The notes: generated by a model not told the origin, from the letters alone. A stretch of 64,000 bases of DNA from Branchiostoma floridae (GCF_000003815.2 NC_049994.1:14909140-14973139), one strand, 5' to 3'. Counted from the first letter of the stretch, positions 12,200 through 22,979 are shown. Made by a program: numbers and translations.

Positions 12200-13114
12200 A
12201 TGCCCGGGGACGATAAACAACTCGTCGTCCTGTCGACGGAGAGGAAGCTGCCGCAGTTCGCGGGCCTCCCTTCTAAACCGGGGGATCTCACAGTAGACCA
12301 GTTTGTGTTGGAATGCAAACGTTCCTTTAAGGTATGGGGAACTCCCAAAGAGCAACAGGGTTTCCTCGTAGGCCGCGCGTGTGTCGGGGAGGCCAAGACA
12401 CACCTTCAATTACTAGGTGACGATGACAAAGACAACGTGGACCTAGTGTTCACGCACCTAAAGGAAGCCTACGCCGATAAGGCACCTTTTTCGGCGCTCA
12501 TTCAAGCCTTCTACGGCCGACAGCAACTGCCAGGCGAATCTATCCGGCAGTATGCCTTGGCTTTGAGCACAGTCCTGCGTCGCGCTAGCGACAAGGATGA
12601 CAAAGACAACGTGCAGCTGCCTCACCCCGACCGCGCGCTGCGTGATAGGTTTGTAGCGGGTCTCGGCGACGCAGGGCTTCGGCGAGACTTGCTGAAGCTA
12701 ATTAGGGGGAAAGGGGACATCAAGTTCAAGGACGTTCGTGAAGAGGCACTCCACCTCAGCGGCGAGTATGACAGGGAAGCCATGTCAGAGCCGGCCATGC
12801 GAGTGGCCATGCAGTCGGCGGACATGCATGGCCAGGCGGCCCCTAGGCAGGACCTAAGCGCGCAGGTAGCCAAGTTGACGGCAGAAGTCGCTGCACTGAA
12901 GGGGCAGCTCAGCCAGCAGAGCCCCCCTTCCCGCGTCCCATCTCAGCCGCGTGGCCTCCCGGGGGACAGATATGCTCCTGACGGTAGACCGTACTGCCGT
13001 CAGTGCGGCAAACTCGGCCACATTGCCCGCAGGTGCTTTTCGCAGCCGATGCCAGGCCCCGCCGCTGACAACACGTACACAAATCCCCTTCCGTACCCTG
13101 GTCAGGGAAACTAA
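12200..13114 (+). CDS. gag: Retrotransposon Gag
   Basis: The 304-aa ORF starts at ATG 12200. The N-terminal two thirds is a helical capsid-like region (a retrotransposon-gag type stretch with QFVLECKRSFKVWG and YGRQQLPGESIRQYALAL). A heptad-like segment follows (AQVAKLTAEVAALKGQL), then one CCHC zinc knuckle CRQCGKLGHIARRC near the C-terminus for RNA packaging. The final codons CAG GGA AAC TAA contain the slippery heptamer GGGAAAC, so a fraction of ribosomes should shift -1 into the pol frame. Confidence 0.92.
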   Translation: MPGDDKQLVVLSTERKLPQFAGLPSKPGDLTVDQFVLECKRSFKVWGTPKEQQGFLVGRACVGEAKTHLQLLGDDDKDNVDLVFTHLKEAYADKAPFSALIQAFYGRQQLPGESIRQYALALSTVLRRASDKDDKDNVQLPHPDRALRDRFVAGLGDAGLRRDLLKLIRGKGDIKFKDVREEALHLSGEYDREAMSEPAMRVAMQSADMHGQAAPRQDLSAQVAKLTAEVAALKGQLSQQSPPSRVPSQPRGLPGDRYAPDGRPYCRQCGKLGHIARRCFSQPMPGPAADNTYTNPLPYPGQGN

Positions 13115-16100
13115 ATCGTCCCACGCTCAAAGCCGACCAAGTGGGACAAGATAATGGGTCGCGAGTCTTTGCACACACATGTAGTTTAAGTAATTGTAGC
13201 GATAATGGTAATTTGTATGATAGGACGGTGGGCCGCCAGCCCGTCGTATCTGCTATGTTTGAGGGCATTTCGGTAGCATGTTTATTAGATACCGGGAGTC
13301 AGGTCACCACGATGAGTAAGGAGTTTTTCTTTACACACTTTGGGGGGAAGGGGGAACGGCTGCGAGACGCTAGCAGCTGGCTATCAATCACTGCTGCCAA
13401 CGGCTTGCCGATCAAACAGGTCGGTTTCGCCGAAATGACTGTTGGCATCTTAGGGCACACGTTAGCGGGGGTTGGGGTCGTAATTGTCGACGATAGCGGT
13501 AATAGCAACCACGTTCCGGTGATTTTAGGAACCAATGTGATTGACCGTTGCAAGCTTTCCATCTTTCCGGGTAAACGATCCAGCTACGCAAATAAACTCC
13601 CGCGGGGTCAGGAGGGTCAGGCCTGGCAGAAGGCACTACATTCACATGAAAGACGACAGGCGCTGGCAGATGATAACGGCCGGGTGGGTTTTGTAAGGGC
13701 GCCGGGGAGAAACGATATTGTGATACCGGCCCGACACGAGATTGTTATCTATTGTAAAACTCGCCCTTCTGATACACCCTACACCGTCATTGTCGAATCC
13801 CCGGAAGCAGGGGTCCTGCCGAACGGCATTCTCATAGCTAAGAGCTTAGCCACAGTTAGACACGGTAGATGTCCCGTTAGGTTAGCGAATGTAACCCTCC
13901 GCGACATAACCATCGGTCGCCATTCAATCCTAGGGGAAGTGTTTCTCGCCGAAGAAGTGCGGGAGACAGAGGGCTCGGTAAAACTTAGTTCTGCTGGCCC
14001 GCACACAGTGCATGTGGACTTAGTTTGTGCTTCTGATGACAACTCCGATACGCCGGCCGGCGATGCGGATGACTTGAAGGACATTATCTCTGGGTTAGAC
14101 GAATCACACTTAACGCCCGACCAGCGGGATCAGCTGGCCGCACTTCTCCGTAAACACAGGAACGCCTTTGCTAGAGATGACTCAGATTTCGGCTTCACCA
14201 CGACGGTGACACATGATATCCCTACTGGTGACGCACCCCCATGCCGGGAGAGGTACAGACGCATTCCTCCCGCCCTGTACCAGGAGGTCAAAGATCACGT
14301 TGCTGATCTATTAGATAAGGGTATCATTGAACATTCTACTAGCCCCTGGTCTAGTCCATGCGTCTTAGTCAGAAAGAAGTGTGGAGGATTGCGGTTCTGT
14401 GTTGATTATCGGAAACTAAACGCCAGAACCCATCGCGACTCGTTTCCCCTCCCACGTATTGATGAATCTCTAGATTGCTTGTCAGGCGCTAGCTACTTCT
14501 CGACGCTTGACCTGGCACAGGGTTACTATCAGGTGGGTGTCTCCGAGACCGATAAACACAAAACGGCGTTTTCGGTCCCCTGGGGCCACTATCAATTCAA
14601 TAGAATGAGCATGGGATTGCAGAATGCAGGTGCTTCGTTTCAGCGTTTAATGACCCACGTGTTGGGGGACTTTAATTTTACCAGCTTATTAATCTACCTT
14701 GATGACGTAATTGTCTTCGGCAAAACGTTTGAGGAACACTTGCACAGGCTAGACGAGGTCCTGACTCGACTGTCATGCCACGGTTTAAAGCTCAAGGCTC
14801 GCAAGTGTAAACTGTTTGCTTCCGAAGTGCAATATCTGGGTCATAAAGTCTCCGCCCAGGGCGTGAGTACGGACCCCGACAAGGTGGCCGCCGTACAGAA
14901 TTGGCCTGTGCCTAAGAACGCACGAGAGACCCGAAGTTTTGTTGCATTCTGTTCTTATTATCGGCGTTTCATCCCCAACTTCGCTCACATTGCCGCACCG
15001 TTACATAAGGTAGCAGGTCACACTCAGAAGAAGAGTCCCCAGGCGTCCCCATGTGCGCCCCCACGCGAGTTTGTCTGGACCGATGAATGTCAGTCAGCAT
15101 TCGACGAACTCAGAAACAAACTGATTTCAGCTCCCATCTTGGCATACCCAAATTTCCAATCCCCCTTTATTCTTTATGTTGATGCTAGTTTGTCGGGCTT
15201 GGGGGCAGTTCTCTCCCAAGTTCAGGATAATAAGGAACGTGTCATTGCCTACGCCTCCCGAGGGCTGCGGCCAAGCGAACGTAATGCTGCGGACTATAGC
15301 TCCTTCAGACTCGAATTGTTAGCACTCGTCTGGGCAGTAACAGAGAAATTCAAAGACTACCTGATCGGGGCAAAATTCACCGCGTATACGGATAACAATC
15401 CATTGGCTCATCTCCAAACTGCGTCCCTGGGCGCCGTCGAACAGCGCTGGGCGGCAAAGCTCGCAAACTTCGATTTTGATATTAAGTATCGTCCAGGCAA
15501 ATCTAACCAAAATGTTGACTCCCTCTCACGTCAACCCCGTCTCGATGAGGTGGGGGAGGACGTGGATGATTGGTACATTCCTGCTGAACGAACGTTTGAG
15601 TGTTGTGCCTCCTTGGCACAACCCCCTTCAGCCCACCCTCCGCTCATAGCTAGGGTGCTCAAAGCAGTTGCGCAACGCCCAACACGTGGTGGCACTCAGC
15701 TGCTGCCAGGCCGACCCGCTTCCGAATTACGTAATCTCCAGCGGGACGACCCCGTGTTAGAACGAGTCTTGACGTATGTCAGGCGCGGCAGACCGCCGAC
15801 GGACAAAGAAAGGTTGAGAGAGGACGGTGACGTAGCCGCTCTTCTCGCCCACTGGGATAGGCTGGAGCTCCAACATGGGGTACTGTATAGGGTTACACCC
15901 ACCCCCCATCCGGAGGGCTCCACCCACCAATTGATCCTTCCACGGTCCTTACAGCACGAGACGTTGGAGGCTTTACATGACCAAGCGGGCCATTTCGGAA
16001 TCGCCCGAACGTTCGACTTGGTTGAGAGTCGCTTCTTCTGGACCGGCATGCGGTCAGACGTTGACCTCTATGTCCAGACCTGCCAGCGTTGTGGCCTCCG

Positions 16101-16266
16101 GAAATTGCCGAGCCACACGGCAAGGGCTCCATTAGTCAGCATCCACTCCACCCCGTGTCGTCACGCGGTGCTTTATGAATCTAATGAAATAAAGAGGAGT
16201 TTTCTACTGTACGATGCTGTCCTATCGCCCATTACTACTCTTATTTATGCGCGACTAGACAGGTGA
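13069..16266 (+). CDS. pol: Retrotransposon Pol (PR-RT-RNase H-partial IN)
   Basis: The pol frame is open from 13069 to the TGA at 16264-16266, overlaps the gag end and is in the -1 frame. In order it encodes an aspartic protease (LLDTGSQVTTM near 13280), reverse transcriptase (YLDDVIVFG, Asp pair at 14701-14706), RNase H (YVDASLSGLGAVLSQ near 15175) and the H2C2 zinc-binding N-terminus of integrase (HDQAGHFGIAR, then CQRC). Right after APLVSIHSTP the reading runs into unrelated sequence, and the DDE integrase core and chromodomain or tail are missing, most simply by an internal deletion. PR, RT and RNase H look intact. Confidence 0.92.
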   Translation, partial: QHVHKSPSVPWSGKLNRPTLKADQVGQDNGSRVFAHTCSLSNCSDNGNLYDRTVGRQPVVSAMFEGISVACLLDTGSQVTTMSKEFFFTHFGGKGERLRDASSWLSITAANGLPIKQVGFAEMTVGILGHTLAGVGVVIVDDSGNSNHVPVILGTNVIDRCKLSIFPGKRSSYANKLPRGQEGQAWQKALHSHERRQALADDNGRVGFVRAPGRNDIVIPARHEIVIYCKTRPSDTPYTVIVESPEAGVLPNGILIAKSLATVRHGRCPVRLANVTLRDITIGRHSILGEVFLAEEVRETEGSVKLSSAGPHTVHVDLVCASDDNSDTPAGDADDLKDIISGLDESHLTPDQRDQLAALLRKHRNAFARDDSDFGFTTTVTHDIPTGDAPPCRERYRRIPPALYQEVKDHVADLLDKGIIEHSTSPWSSPCVLVRKKCGGLRFCVDYRKLNARTHRDSFPLPRIDESLDCLSGASYFSTLDLAQGYYQVGVSETDKHKTAFSVPWGHYQFNRMSMGLQNAGASFQRLMTHVLGDFNFTSLLIYLDDVIVFGKTFEEHLHRLDEVLTRLSCHGLKLKARKCKLFASEVQYLGHKVSAQGVSTDPDKVAAVQNWPVPKNARETRSFVAFCSYYRRFIPNFAHIAAPLHKVAGHTQKKSPQASPCAPPREFVWTDECQSAFDELRNKLISAPILAYPNFQSPFILYVDASLSGLGAVLSQVQDNKERVIAYASRGLRPSERNAADYSSFRLELLALVWAVTEKFKDYLIGAKFTAYTDNNPLAHLQTASLGAVEQRWAAKLANFDFDIKYRPGKSNQNVDSLSRQPRLDEVGEDVDDWYIPAERTFECCASLAQPPSAHPPLIARVLKAVAQRPTRGGTQLLPGRPASELRNLQRDDPVLERVLTYVRRGRPPTDKERLREDGDVAALLAHWDRLELQHGVLYRVTPTPHPEGSTHQLILPRSLQHETLEALHDQAGHFGIARTFDLVESRFFWTGMRSDVDLYVQTCQRCGLRKLPSHTARAPLVSIHSTPCRHAVLYESNEIKRSFLLYDAVLSPITTLIYARLDR
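13105..13147 (+). promoter_or_regulatory. -1 programmed ribosomal frameshift signal (gag-pol)
   Basis: Slippery heptamer G GGA AAC (13105-13111) lies in the gag frame and is directly followed by the gag stop TAA. After a 6-nt spacer, GTCCCAC (13118-13124) pairs perfectly with GTGGGAC (13141-13147) across a 16-nt loop. Heptamer, spacer and stem match the standard retroviral-type -1 signal, and the pol frame is exactly -1. Confidence 0.85.
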
Positions 16267-17087
16267 TAAACGGATGGGCGGGTCTGTAAGTCAGTGGGGG
16301 GAGGAGCTGTATGTTGGACTGATGCCTTGGAAAGCCTAACTTCGGGCAGCGTTGCCGGGTAGCGGGAATGTCTCGGTATCAAGAAGGCGCAGCTGATAGC
16401 ACAGTTTCTATACACTCTACCCCCGGGACTTAGCTTAGGCTATAGCTAGTGATAGAACTCTATGTTTTTGTCAAGTAAGGATACGAGAAGCAGAGTAGTG
16501 TTAAGGATAGGGTGTGGCCAGGTTGTCCGTTCTCTTTACCTTGCAGCGTGGCGTGACCCCGACGGCAGGCGAGCGCCCACCATCCTGATCTCCACAGTGA
16601 CGTCAGCGGCCATTCGGCAGGGGCAGGACGCAGCGCCCGCGGGGAACATGCAGGTAGCAGTCATCAGACGGCGGACGGCCAGCGCACCAGAGCGGAAAAC
16701 CAGAGGTCTCGGTCAGACGGCCATCCACGTGCCAACGGTCAACAGACGGCGGACAGCCACCGAGCACCGACACCGGAATAGATGTCGTGCCGTGTCTACG
16801 ATTACGAACTCTTAATCGAAATGATTGCTCGAATTTTATAGGACTGATTAGGTCCGGTTGACCCATACCTTGTACGGTGTGTCGTAATTTGACAGACGAA
16901 TATCTTGAGTCGGCTGAACCCGAGACAAGTAACACGACGTGTATAGTACTAATGTTTCACCATGTATGTTTCGTACTACTTATATATAGAAAATGAAAAA
17001 GTGGCATTCTTTGTTCGCTCGTATCTGAGTCAGTAGAGGCGTCAGGTTTTGTTCAATGCGTGGGCGCATTTCTTCAAACTAGGGGGA
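16267..17087 (+). other. Retrotransposon 3' internal region without ORF
   Basis: This lies between the pol stop and the polypurine tract. It holds a GC-rich stretch (16550-16790) with repeated CAGACGGCGGACGGCCA-like words and no integrase sequence. It is probably the remnant left by the internal deletion plus the normal 3' untranslated region. Confidence 0.6.
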
Positions 17088-17446
17088 TGTAATATATCAT
17101 ATGTATGATATACTAGTGATGATTGTCCCCATATGGGAACCGCCGTATTGCTGACCAGTACCCCAGAGACTTCAGGTTTCTGGGAAAGACTTGCTTGTAC
17201 CCTCTCGAGACCGTCGACAGGGGCGGCTCCTTTAGGAACTGACATGACGAATGAGCATATGTTTCGAATAGTCTGTCCTGGTCGGGTAGATAAAGAGCAG
17301 AGATGTAAAGGAAAGGCAGAACAGATTTGACCAGAGAGGTGAGAGGAGTGCGAGATTATCCGGTGTGAATAAAGATCAATTTCTGCCACGACAACAACGT
17401 TTCTGTTCTCACTCGCTTGCTGTGGATTACCCTCACTTTCTCTACA
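17088..17446 (+). repeat. 3' LTR
   Basis: This 359-bp LTR matches 11502-11860. It is preceded by the purine tract AGGGGGA and followed by the target-site duplication GAAG. Confidence 0.93.
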
Positions 17447-17853
17447 GAAGCAAAAGTGGAAAAAAATCAAGGTTGAATTGGAAGCCTTTTTGTGTGAATT
17501 ATTTCGTCCATTTTCAACTTAGAATCATCATTAGAACACTACGAAGGCCAAATTTTCGTGAAAATACAGCGTGTTCCATATTCTATATCTAGCTCCCCCA
17601 TAGCAAATTGCATGCTATGGCCCAGGAACTAAAATACCTTTGTGATACGAAAATAGTAAAAAAATCATTTAAAACGGATGTACTTAAAAATATGCTCAGC
17701 AGCTCAAGCCACCCTAATGGCATTTCAGATCATTTGGATAGTTAAGCGTGGCATAGGACACTGATATTTGGCTTCTAATCTGAAGCATTGTGTATTGTGC
17801 TTTGGTCTCAAAGAAAATACCTTGTTACCATGCAAATGGAGGTCTAGTATTTG

Positions 17854-17858
<5 letters not shown>

Positions 17859-17910
<52 letters not shown>
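17859..17910. repeat. (CT)n microsatellite
   Basis: About 26 perfect CT dinucleotides. It directly precedes the broken coding-like stretch at 17926-18294 and could act as a long pyrimidine tract for a splice acceptor. Confidence 0.95.
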
Positions 17911-17914
<4 letters not shown>

Positions 17915-17925
17915 ACTTATGTTTG

Positions 17926-18294
17926 AAGCTCAAAAGTAGGGATGTCAGGGAATCAGAAGATGTTCAAATTACAGGGAGTCAATTTGATACTTGTAGGATA
18001 ACAGTGCATCTCTATGACAGAGATTCTGGGCTAAGATTAAAGTCAACGCAAGGATTGTCGTTAGAAGACTTTCCACATATTGCAGCCAAGTTTGATTGGA
18101 ATTTTGGTGACATTCAGATACGGTAACCTGGCCCGTGGCGGCTGTTCGAGTACGGATCGGACCACTTCCGGCAGGTGGTGGAGGAGATCGCCGGACCGCT
18201 TCCTGCGCAGGCGCAGTCGCAACAACCTGTTAACACACGGAGGCGAACACGGAGAGCAAGTGACTCGGAAGTCCAAATAAAAACAGATGGCCTG
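17926..18294 (+). pseudogene. Coding-like stretch split over two frames, unidentified
   Basis: One frame up to the TAA at 18124 reads CRITVHLYDRDSG and then LSLEDFPHIAAKFDWNFGD. A frame that lacks a start of its own then reads WRLFEYGSDHFRQVVEEIAG and runs to a TAA at 18292-18294. Composition looks coding, and the second part resembles the closing helix of a PH/PTB-like fold, but no family was recognised. A frameshift or an unseen intron separates the parts. It could be a decayed gene exon, an exon of an unmapped gene, or chance. Confidence 0.3.
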
Positions 18295-18980
18295 TAATAT
18301 GGAGTAGCCAAATATAGTAAGCTAACACAAAACTGTAAATGTGTGCTATCCGAAAATCGAGTAAGAAACAACTTTAACTATATATACCATTTATAAATAT
18401 CAACTGCTATAGTCTCATGTTATCTTACCACCCAGTGCCAAACTTCTGGAAACTTGTTATTGTCATGCAACTTTATGTTAAAGATTAACTCCATGTTAAA
18501 GTTCTTTGTTTGTTACACCGGCACCCCAAGAAAAGACTCGCCCGCTATCAACTTCCCGCTATATACAAATGTACTAAATCTATCGAGAGCTACAGTTCAG
18601 AACCTTCTCCATCGCTATGCAATTAAGGTCATGTTTAAACTTTACCTCAGCTCAAACGTTGTCGTTGTTAATAATTTTCATGTAGTCTTGCCAACACCTT
18701 GGCTTAGATGGTGGCCTTCGTTGTGACCATTAAGAAGGGAAGGCTTATGCCAAACAACACCGGACTTCGCTCCTTTCATTGTCTCGCCCAAGTAGCATGA
18801 AGGGGGAGGGGTAATTTCTAAAGACATTTGCCTGATTTGGTTGGTTGTACACGGTCGACAAATTAAGCGGTTTTGTTTGGCTGAGAGTCACCAATGTTTG
18901 TCCTGCGGTATCACCTTCCCATTGCCAAGGTACACTTGTCACCAACGGAGCTCGGCACCATAGAAACGTCACAATAAGAT

Positions 18981-19237
18981 AAACACCAAGCTTTCAAGTT
19001 GACTGTTGCGGTGGCATCGTTTCCTTTGAGTGCGTCAAGTTACCAGTACAGACCAATCGCGGCACAAGTATTTCTGTTTTCCGTCGTACCCGTTTTGATT
19101 CCAACACAAAGAGCGTTAGCGTAAACACCAAGCTTTCCAGAGTGCGTTAAGTGACCAGTATAGACCAATCGCGGCACAAATATTTCTGATTCCTGTCGAT
19201 AGGTCGCACTCGTTTTCTATCCCACACCAAAGAGCAG
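18981..19237. repeat. Diverged tandem duplication, two units of about 120-140 bp
   Basis: Both units contain AAACACCAAGCTTTC, GACCAATCGCGGCACAA and TATTTCTG, starting near 18981 and 19122. No coding potential is apparent. Confidence 0.7.
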
Positions 19238-19382
19238 GGAACTCGTCTAGTCTACAGACCAGAGAGGTGACATTTCGCCGTACATTCAGATATCCACAAG
19301 GTCGTCCACACAAAGTCAAAGGTGAGCCAACCATGCAGCTTTAAAATATCCCATGCAATGTGTTCGTTTACTACATCTAGAC

Positions 19383-19800
19383 TAGGGCTGGGTATCGGTA
19401 CATTGTACCGGTACAAAACCGTTTTTTTTATTGGACCGGACCTGAAAAAAATAGGTAGACCGGATGTTGGACCGATTAGAAAATTAACAGATTATTTTAT
19501 CAGGCATTCACACGTTTTGGCGCTTGCAGGTGGAAGAAAATAAGAAGAGTGAAGTAGAGTAGAGTATAGTAATTTCTACCAAGTTTTACAGCCAATAGCA
19601 CAGGTGCAGTTAGCGTTGCAGGATTTTTAAAACGCCATTGTAAGTCTGGTACTCCACCAAACAGATTTCTTTGTAGTGAAATGGACCAATTGGTATGAGT
19701 CATACTGAATCAGGCCCAGGTTCAGGTCCGGACCTGGACCTGATCCTTTGGACCTGAACCGGACCTGGACCTGTATTTTCTGTACCGGCACCCACCCGTA
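19383..19800. mobile_element. Nonautonomous hAT-type element, copy 1
   Basis: It starts TAGGGCTGGGTATCGG and ends CCGGCACCCACCCGTA (imperfect TIRs). It is flanked by a perfect 8-bp target-site duplication ATCTAGAC (19375-19382 and 19801-19808). The interior repeats GGACCTGGACCTG words. No ORF for a transposase. Confidence 0.85.
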
Positions 19801-20160
19801 ATCTAGACAGTTGCTTTCTGATGCCCGAACTGCTGTAGTCAAATGTATGCGCCTGGCAAACATACCATTTTGTCTTGAACAGAAATTGTTGACCAAGATT
19901 GTATGCCACGTGTAGTACAGCTGAAAACTATAATGGCGTCGGTGTTGCGTGACGGTTACTCAGAAAAAGGTTTCCTGGTTCGATTCCAGCCATGCCTCAG
20001 ACAGTATTGTGCTAGCCTCCAACAGGCCTTCCTACGGTGGTGCAGGGATCGAAGAATTCGGCAAAAAATCGGGACATTGGCCAGCGGAGTCATTCTACGC
20101 TAAGATCCATCTTTCCCCTCCGGTTGCAAAACTCCCCTGGCAAATTTTTCCCCCTACTTT

Positions 20161-20280
20161 AATCATGTAGTCCCCGCTGAAGTTAAGAGAACGTACGTCA
20201 GTGCAGAAACGTCCCACTTATCATTCCCCATACCTAATATGTGAGATGCCTTCTGCACTGTAGCGGAGGACTACATGATT
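20161..20280. mobile_element. 120-bp foldback MITE
   Basis: AATCATGTAGTCCCCGCT and its inverted partner AGCGGAGGACTACATGATT form the ends. An inner pair CAGTGCAGAA / TTCTGCACTG extends the fold. It is too short to encode anything. Confidence 0.8.
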
Positions 20281-20851
20281 GAGATACAGTCATATCATTA
20301 ATAGTACTGATGATAGGTTTACTGCAAATACTTGCCTGATAGCTAATTGCGAATACAAGTAACATTTATGTAAGGATCATACATACATCCTATGTCAAAC
20401 TATAAATGTAGAATATGTAAAAGTAGATCGAGCCAGTTTGACTTTTTCTCTTGAGGCAGTGGAAACGAATTTACCCGCTACTTCTATCATACGATTGATT
20501 GTTAGTTTGGAAAATGCGAAACCAGATATTAGCCGAGCGTGAGGCAAGGTGAGCCAAATGCAACCGTCTTTTATTCTTCTGCAGACAGTGCATAGCAGTA
20601 TTCATTGCAGAACCACAGAAAACCAATCATGCATGAAACACATTGCAAAGAATTTGAATCCCCGGACAAGTCAGTTGCGTCTTGTTGAACTTGTTGACAC
20701 CGAACGTTTGTTGACTCTCTCGACCACCTGCATTCCGTTTCACGCCATATAGATTTATTTCTGATAGCTAAACACCCAGATACAGCACCAGATACAGGCT
20801 ATCCCCCGGATAAAGCCTAATTAGTGCTTATAATCGCTCTCGAGTTATGAG

Positions 20852-21024
20852 TAGGGTGGGTACCGGTACAGAAAATTCAGGTCCAGGTCCGGTTCAGGTC
20901 CAGAGGATCAGGTTCAGGTTTGGACCTGAATGCCTGATCATATAATCTGTTCATTTTCCAACATGCGGTCCACCGAATTTTTTCAGGTCCGGTTTTTCCG
21001 GACCGGTCCAATAAGAAAGCCCTA
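20852..21024. mobile_element. Nonautonomous hAT-type element, copy 2 (short)
   Basis: It starts TAGGGTGGGTACCGGTACAG and ends AAGCCCTA. It is flanked by GTTATGAG / GTTGTGAG (7 of 8 match), an aged 8-bp target-site duplication. It shares the GGACCTG-rich interior with copies 1 and 3 but is reversed. Confidence 0.8.
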
Positions 21025-21240
21025 GTTGTGAGTAATGTGAATAAATTACAAAGCGCCCACAGTACAAGTATCTTTTCTTCATTTCCTTTGTTCCCGCGTC
21101 TTGTCCGGTTTTCTCAGAAAAGAGTAGGCGTACTTCCGATGAACTTTTGACTCCGGCCCTGTTTGTTTAAACTTTGTCCACTGAGTCAGCTACCTTAAGT
21201 TCAACATAAAGTGAAGTGTCACGAGTGAAAACATGCGATA

Positions 21241-21440
21241 CTGTAAATGCATTTAAGTTCGTGGGGATTTAATTTAGCGGTAGCGGGATACAGGACTGTT
21301 CGCGGTGGTTTTAAGTTTGCGGTAGCACCATGCACTGTAGTCTCTTACTGCCATGGAAAATGTTCGCGGTGGTTTTAAATTCAAAGTTAAGTGGCTACCG
21401 TGAAAACCGCGAACATAAAACCACCGCTAACATTTCTGCA
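21241..21440. repeat. Dispersed repeat with internal inverted copies
   Basis: Contains repeated GTTCGCGGTGGTTTTAA words followed by the inverse (CCGCGAACATAAAACCACCG), so the element can fold back. A shorter relative lies at 6366-6445. Confidence 0.7.
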
Positions 21441-21739
21441 GTATTTTACAGTATTTTATGCAAATGTTGTTTGCGTTTCGTGTAGTAAACAGTCACTTCG
21501 CGTGTGCAGTAAGCAGTCACCCCCCGAGTGTTGTAATGGAACAGCCCACTCCCACAACAATTACTTGACCAAGCCAGGAACATAACGGTAACGCCATACC
21601 TGTCTACTCCCTGACCTGGCTCAGTACAGCAGACCCTGAATAGCGCCGGAGCGGTACAGCTGACTACAGTCACTGTACGTGCGGACCTGGAGTTGGTAGC
21701 TGTCTGGTCAACGCAGTGACTCCTACAAGGGTGCTTTTA

Positions 21740-22210
21740 GAGGTACAGTCAAACCTGCCCAAGTCTACCACCCGGGGGACCGGGCAAAAGCGGTCGATTT
21801 GGACAGGTGGTCGGTTAGAAGGGTATCGACTCACAACATGTCCGATGCATAGTATTAATGCTTTCCGTTGTGTGGCAAATAGCAAGCACACGCACATGCA
21901 TCAGCCGCCAGCTTTAATTTGAACATAACATCGTAATAGCAGTAAAAATCCGACGCAAACTGATCGAATTCGGCCCCAAATCGCGCTAATTATCATCGAA
22001 AATCGATGACACCTCAAGGTTGAAAATGAGGCGGTCGTTATGGGCAGGGGTTTGGTCCTGTGCGGTCCCAATTTTTGGCGGTCGCAGTCGTGTTAACCAG
22101 GTGGTTGTTGTGAAGAGGTAGCTTAATGCTTACGTCAATGGGGAAAATTTTCGGGACCGAGAAAAAGCGGTCGTAATGGCCTGGTGGTCGCTAAGAAGAG
22201 GTGGTAGTTT
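21740..22210. repeat. Degenerate GGTGGTCG repeat region
   Basis: Three or more loose copies of a motif with GGACCG...AAAGCGGTCG, then TGGTCG, then AAG(AG)AGGT occur near 21776, 22030 and 22155. It looks like an old dispersed repeat. Confidence 0.5.
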
Positions 22211-22519
22211 ATCGGAACACATATAGTTACGATCTTTACTACTGATAACTTTGAACTCATAATGAATTGCGTAAAACTCGTCTATTTCCTAGTAGTGTAT
22301 CGTATGAATTTCGTAAACATGGTATGCTTTCCGTAAAACTCGTACATGTATGAATGCTTAGGCATTCCTGTATGATCTCAAATCATATAGCGGCAACGTG
22401 CTGTTGAGTTATACGTGCTTTTAGCCACTGTAATAAAATTAGACTCTAGAAAGAAAGAAAAAAACTCAGCATGTAACATAACCATTATAATAAAATTAGA
22501 CTCTAGAAAGAAAAAAAAA

Positions 22520-22979
22520 NNNNNNNNNNNNNNNNNNNNNNNNNNNNNNNNNNNNNNNNNNNNNNNNNNNNNNNNNNNNNNNNNNNNNNNNNNNNNNNNN
22601 NNNNNNNNNNNNNNNNNNNNNNNNNNNNNNNNNNNNNNNNNNNNNNNNNNNNNNNNNNNNNNNNNNNNNNNNNNNNNNNNNNNNNNNNNNNNNNNNNNNN
22701 NNNNNNNNNNNNNNNNNNNNNNNNNNNNNNNNNNNNNNNNNNNNNNNNNNNNNNNNNNNNNNNNNNNNNNNNNNNNNNNNNNNNNNNNNNNNNNNNNNNN
22801 NNNNNNNNNNNNNNNNNNNNNNNNNNNNNNNNNNNNNNNNNNNNNNNNNNNNNNNNNNNNNNNNNNNNNNNNNNNNNNNNNNNNNNNNNNNNNNNNNNNN
22901 NNNNNNNNNNNNNNNNNNNNNNNNNNNNNNNNNNNNNNNNNNNNNNNNNNNNNNNNNNNNNNNNNNNNNNNNNNNNNNN
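22520..22979. other. Assembly gap (N)
   Basis: 460 undetermined bases between low-complexity borders (a poly-A run on the left, a poly-C run on the right). Predicted reading frames across it are meaningless. Confidence 1.

Larger units (their letters stand above)
11502..17446 (+). mobile_element. Ty3/gypsy-type LTR retrotransposon, integrase-deleted, very young
   Basis: Two 359-bp LTRs (11502-11860 and 17088-17446) look identical by eye. They begin TGTAAT, end CTACA, and are flanked by the direct repeat GAAG (11498-11501 and 17447-17450), a 4-bp target-site duplication. A purine tract AGGGGGA (17081-17087) abuts the 3' LTR. TGGCGTTG directly after the 5' LTR is the likely primer-binding site; its tRNA was not identified. 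Gene order is gag then protease-RT-RNase H-integrase N-terminus, which places it in Ty3/gypsy. The integrase catalytic core is absent, so this copy needs help from others to integrate. It lies 20 bp after the stop codon of VioB-like gene A, inside its 3' UTR. Confidence 0.95.
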
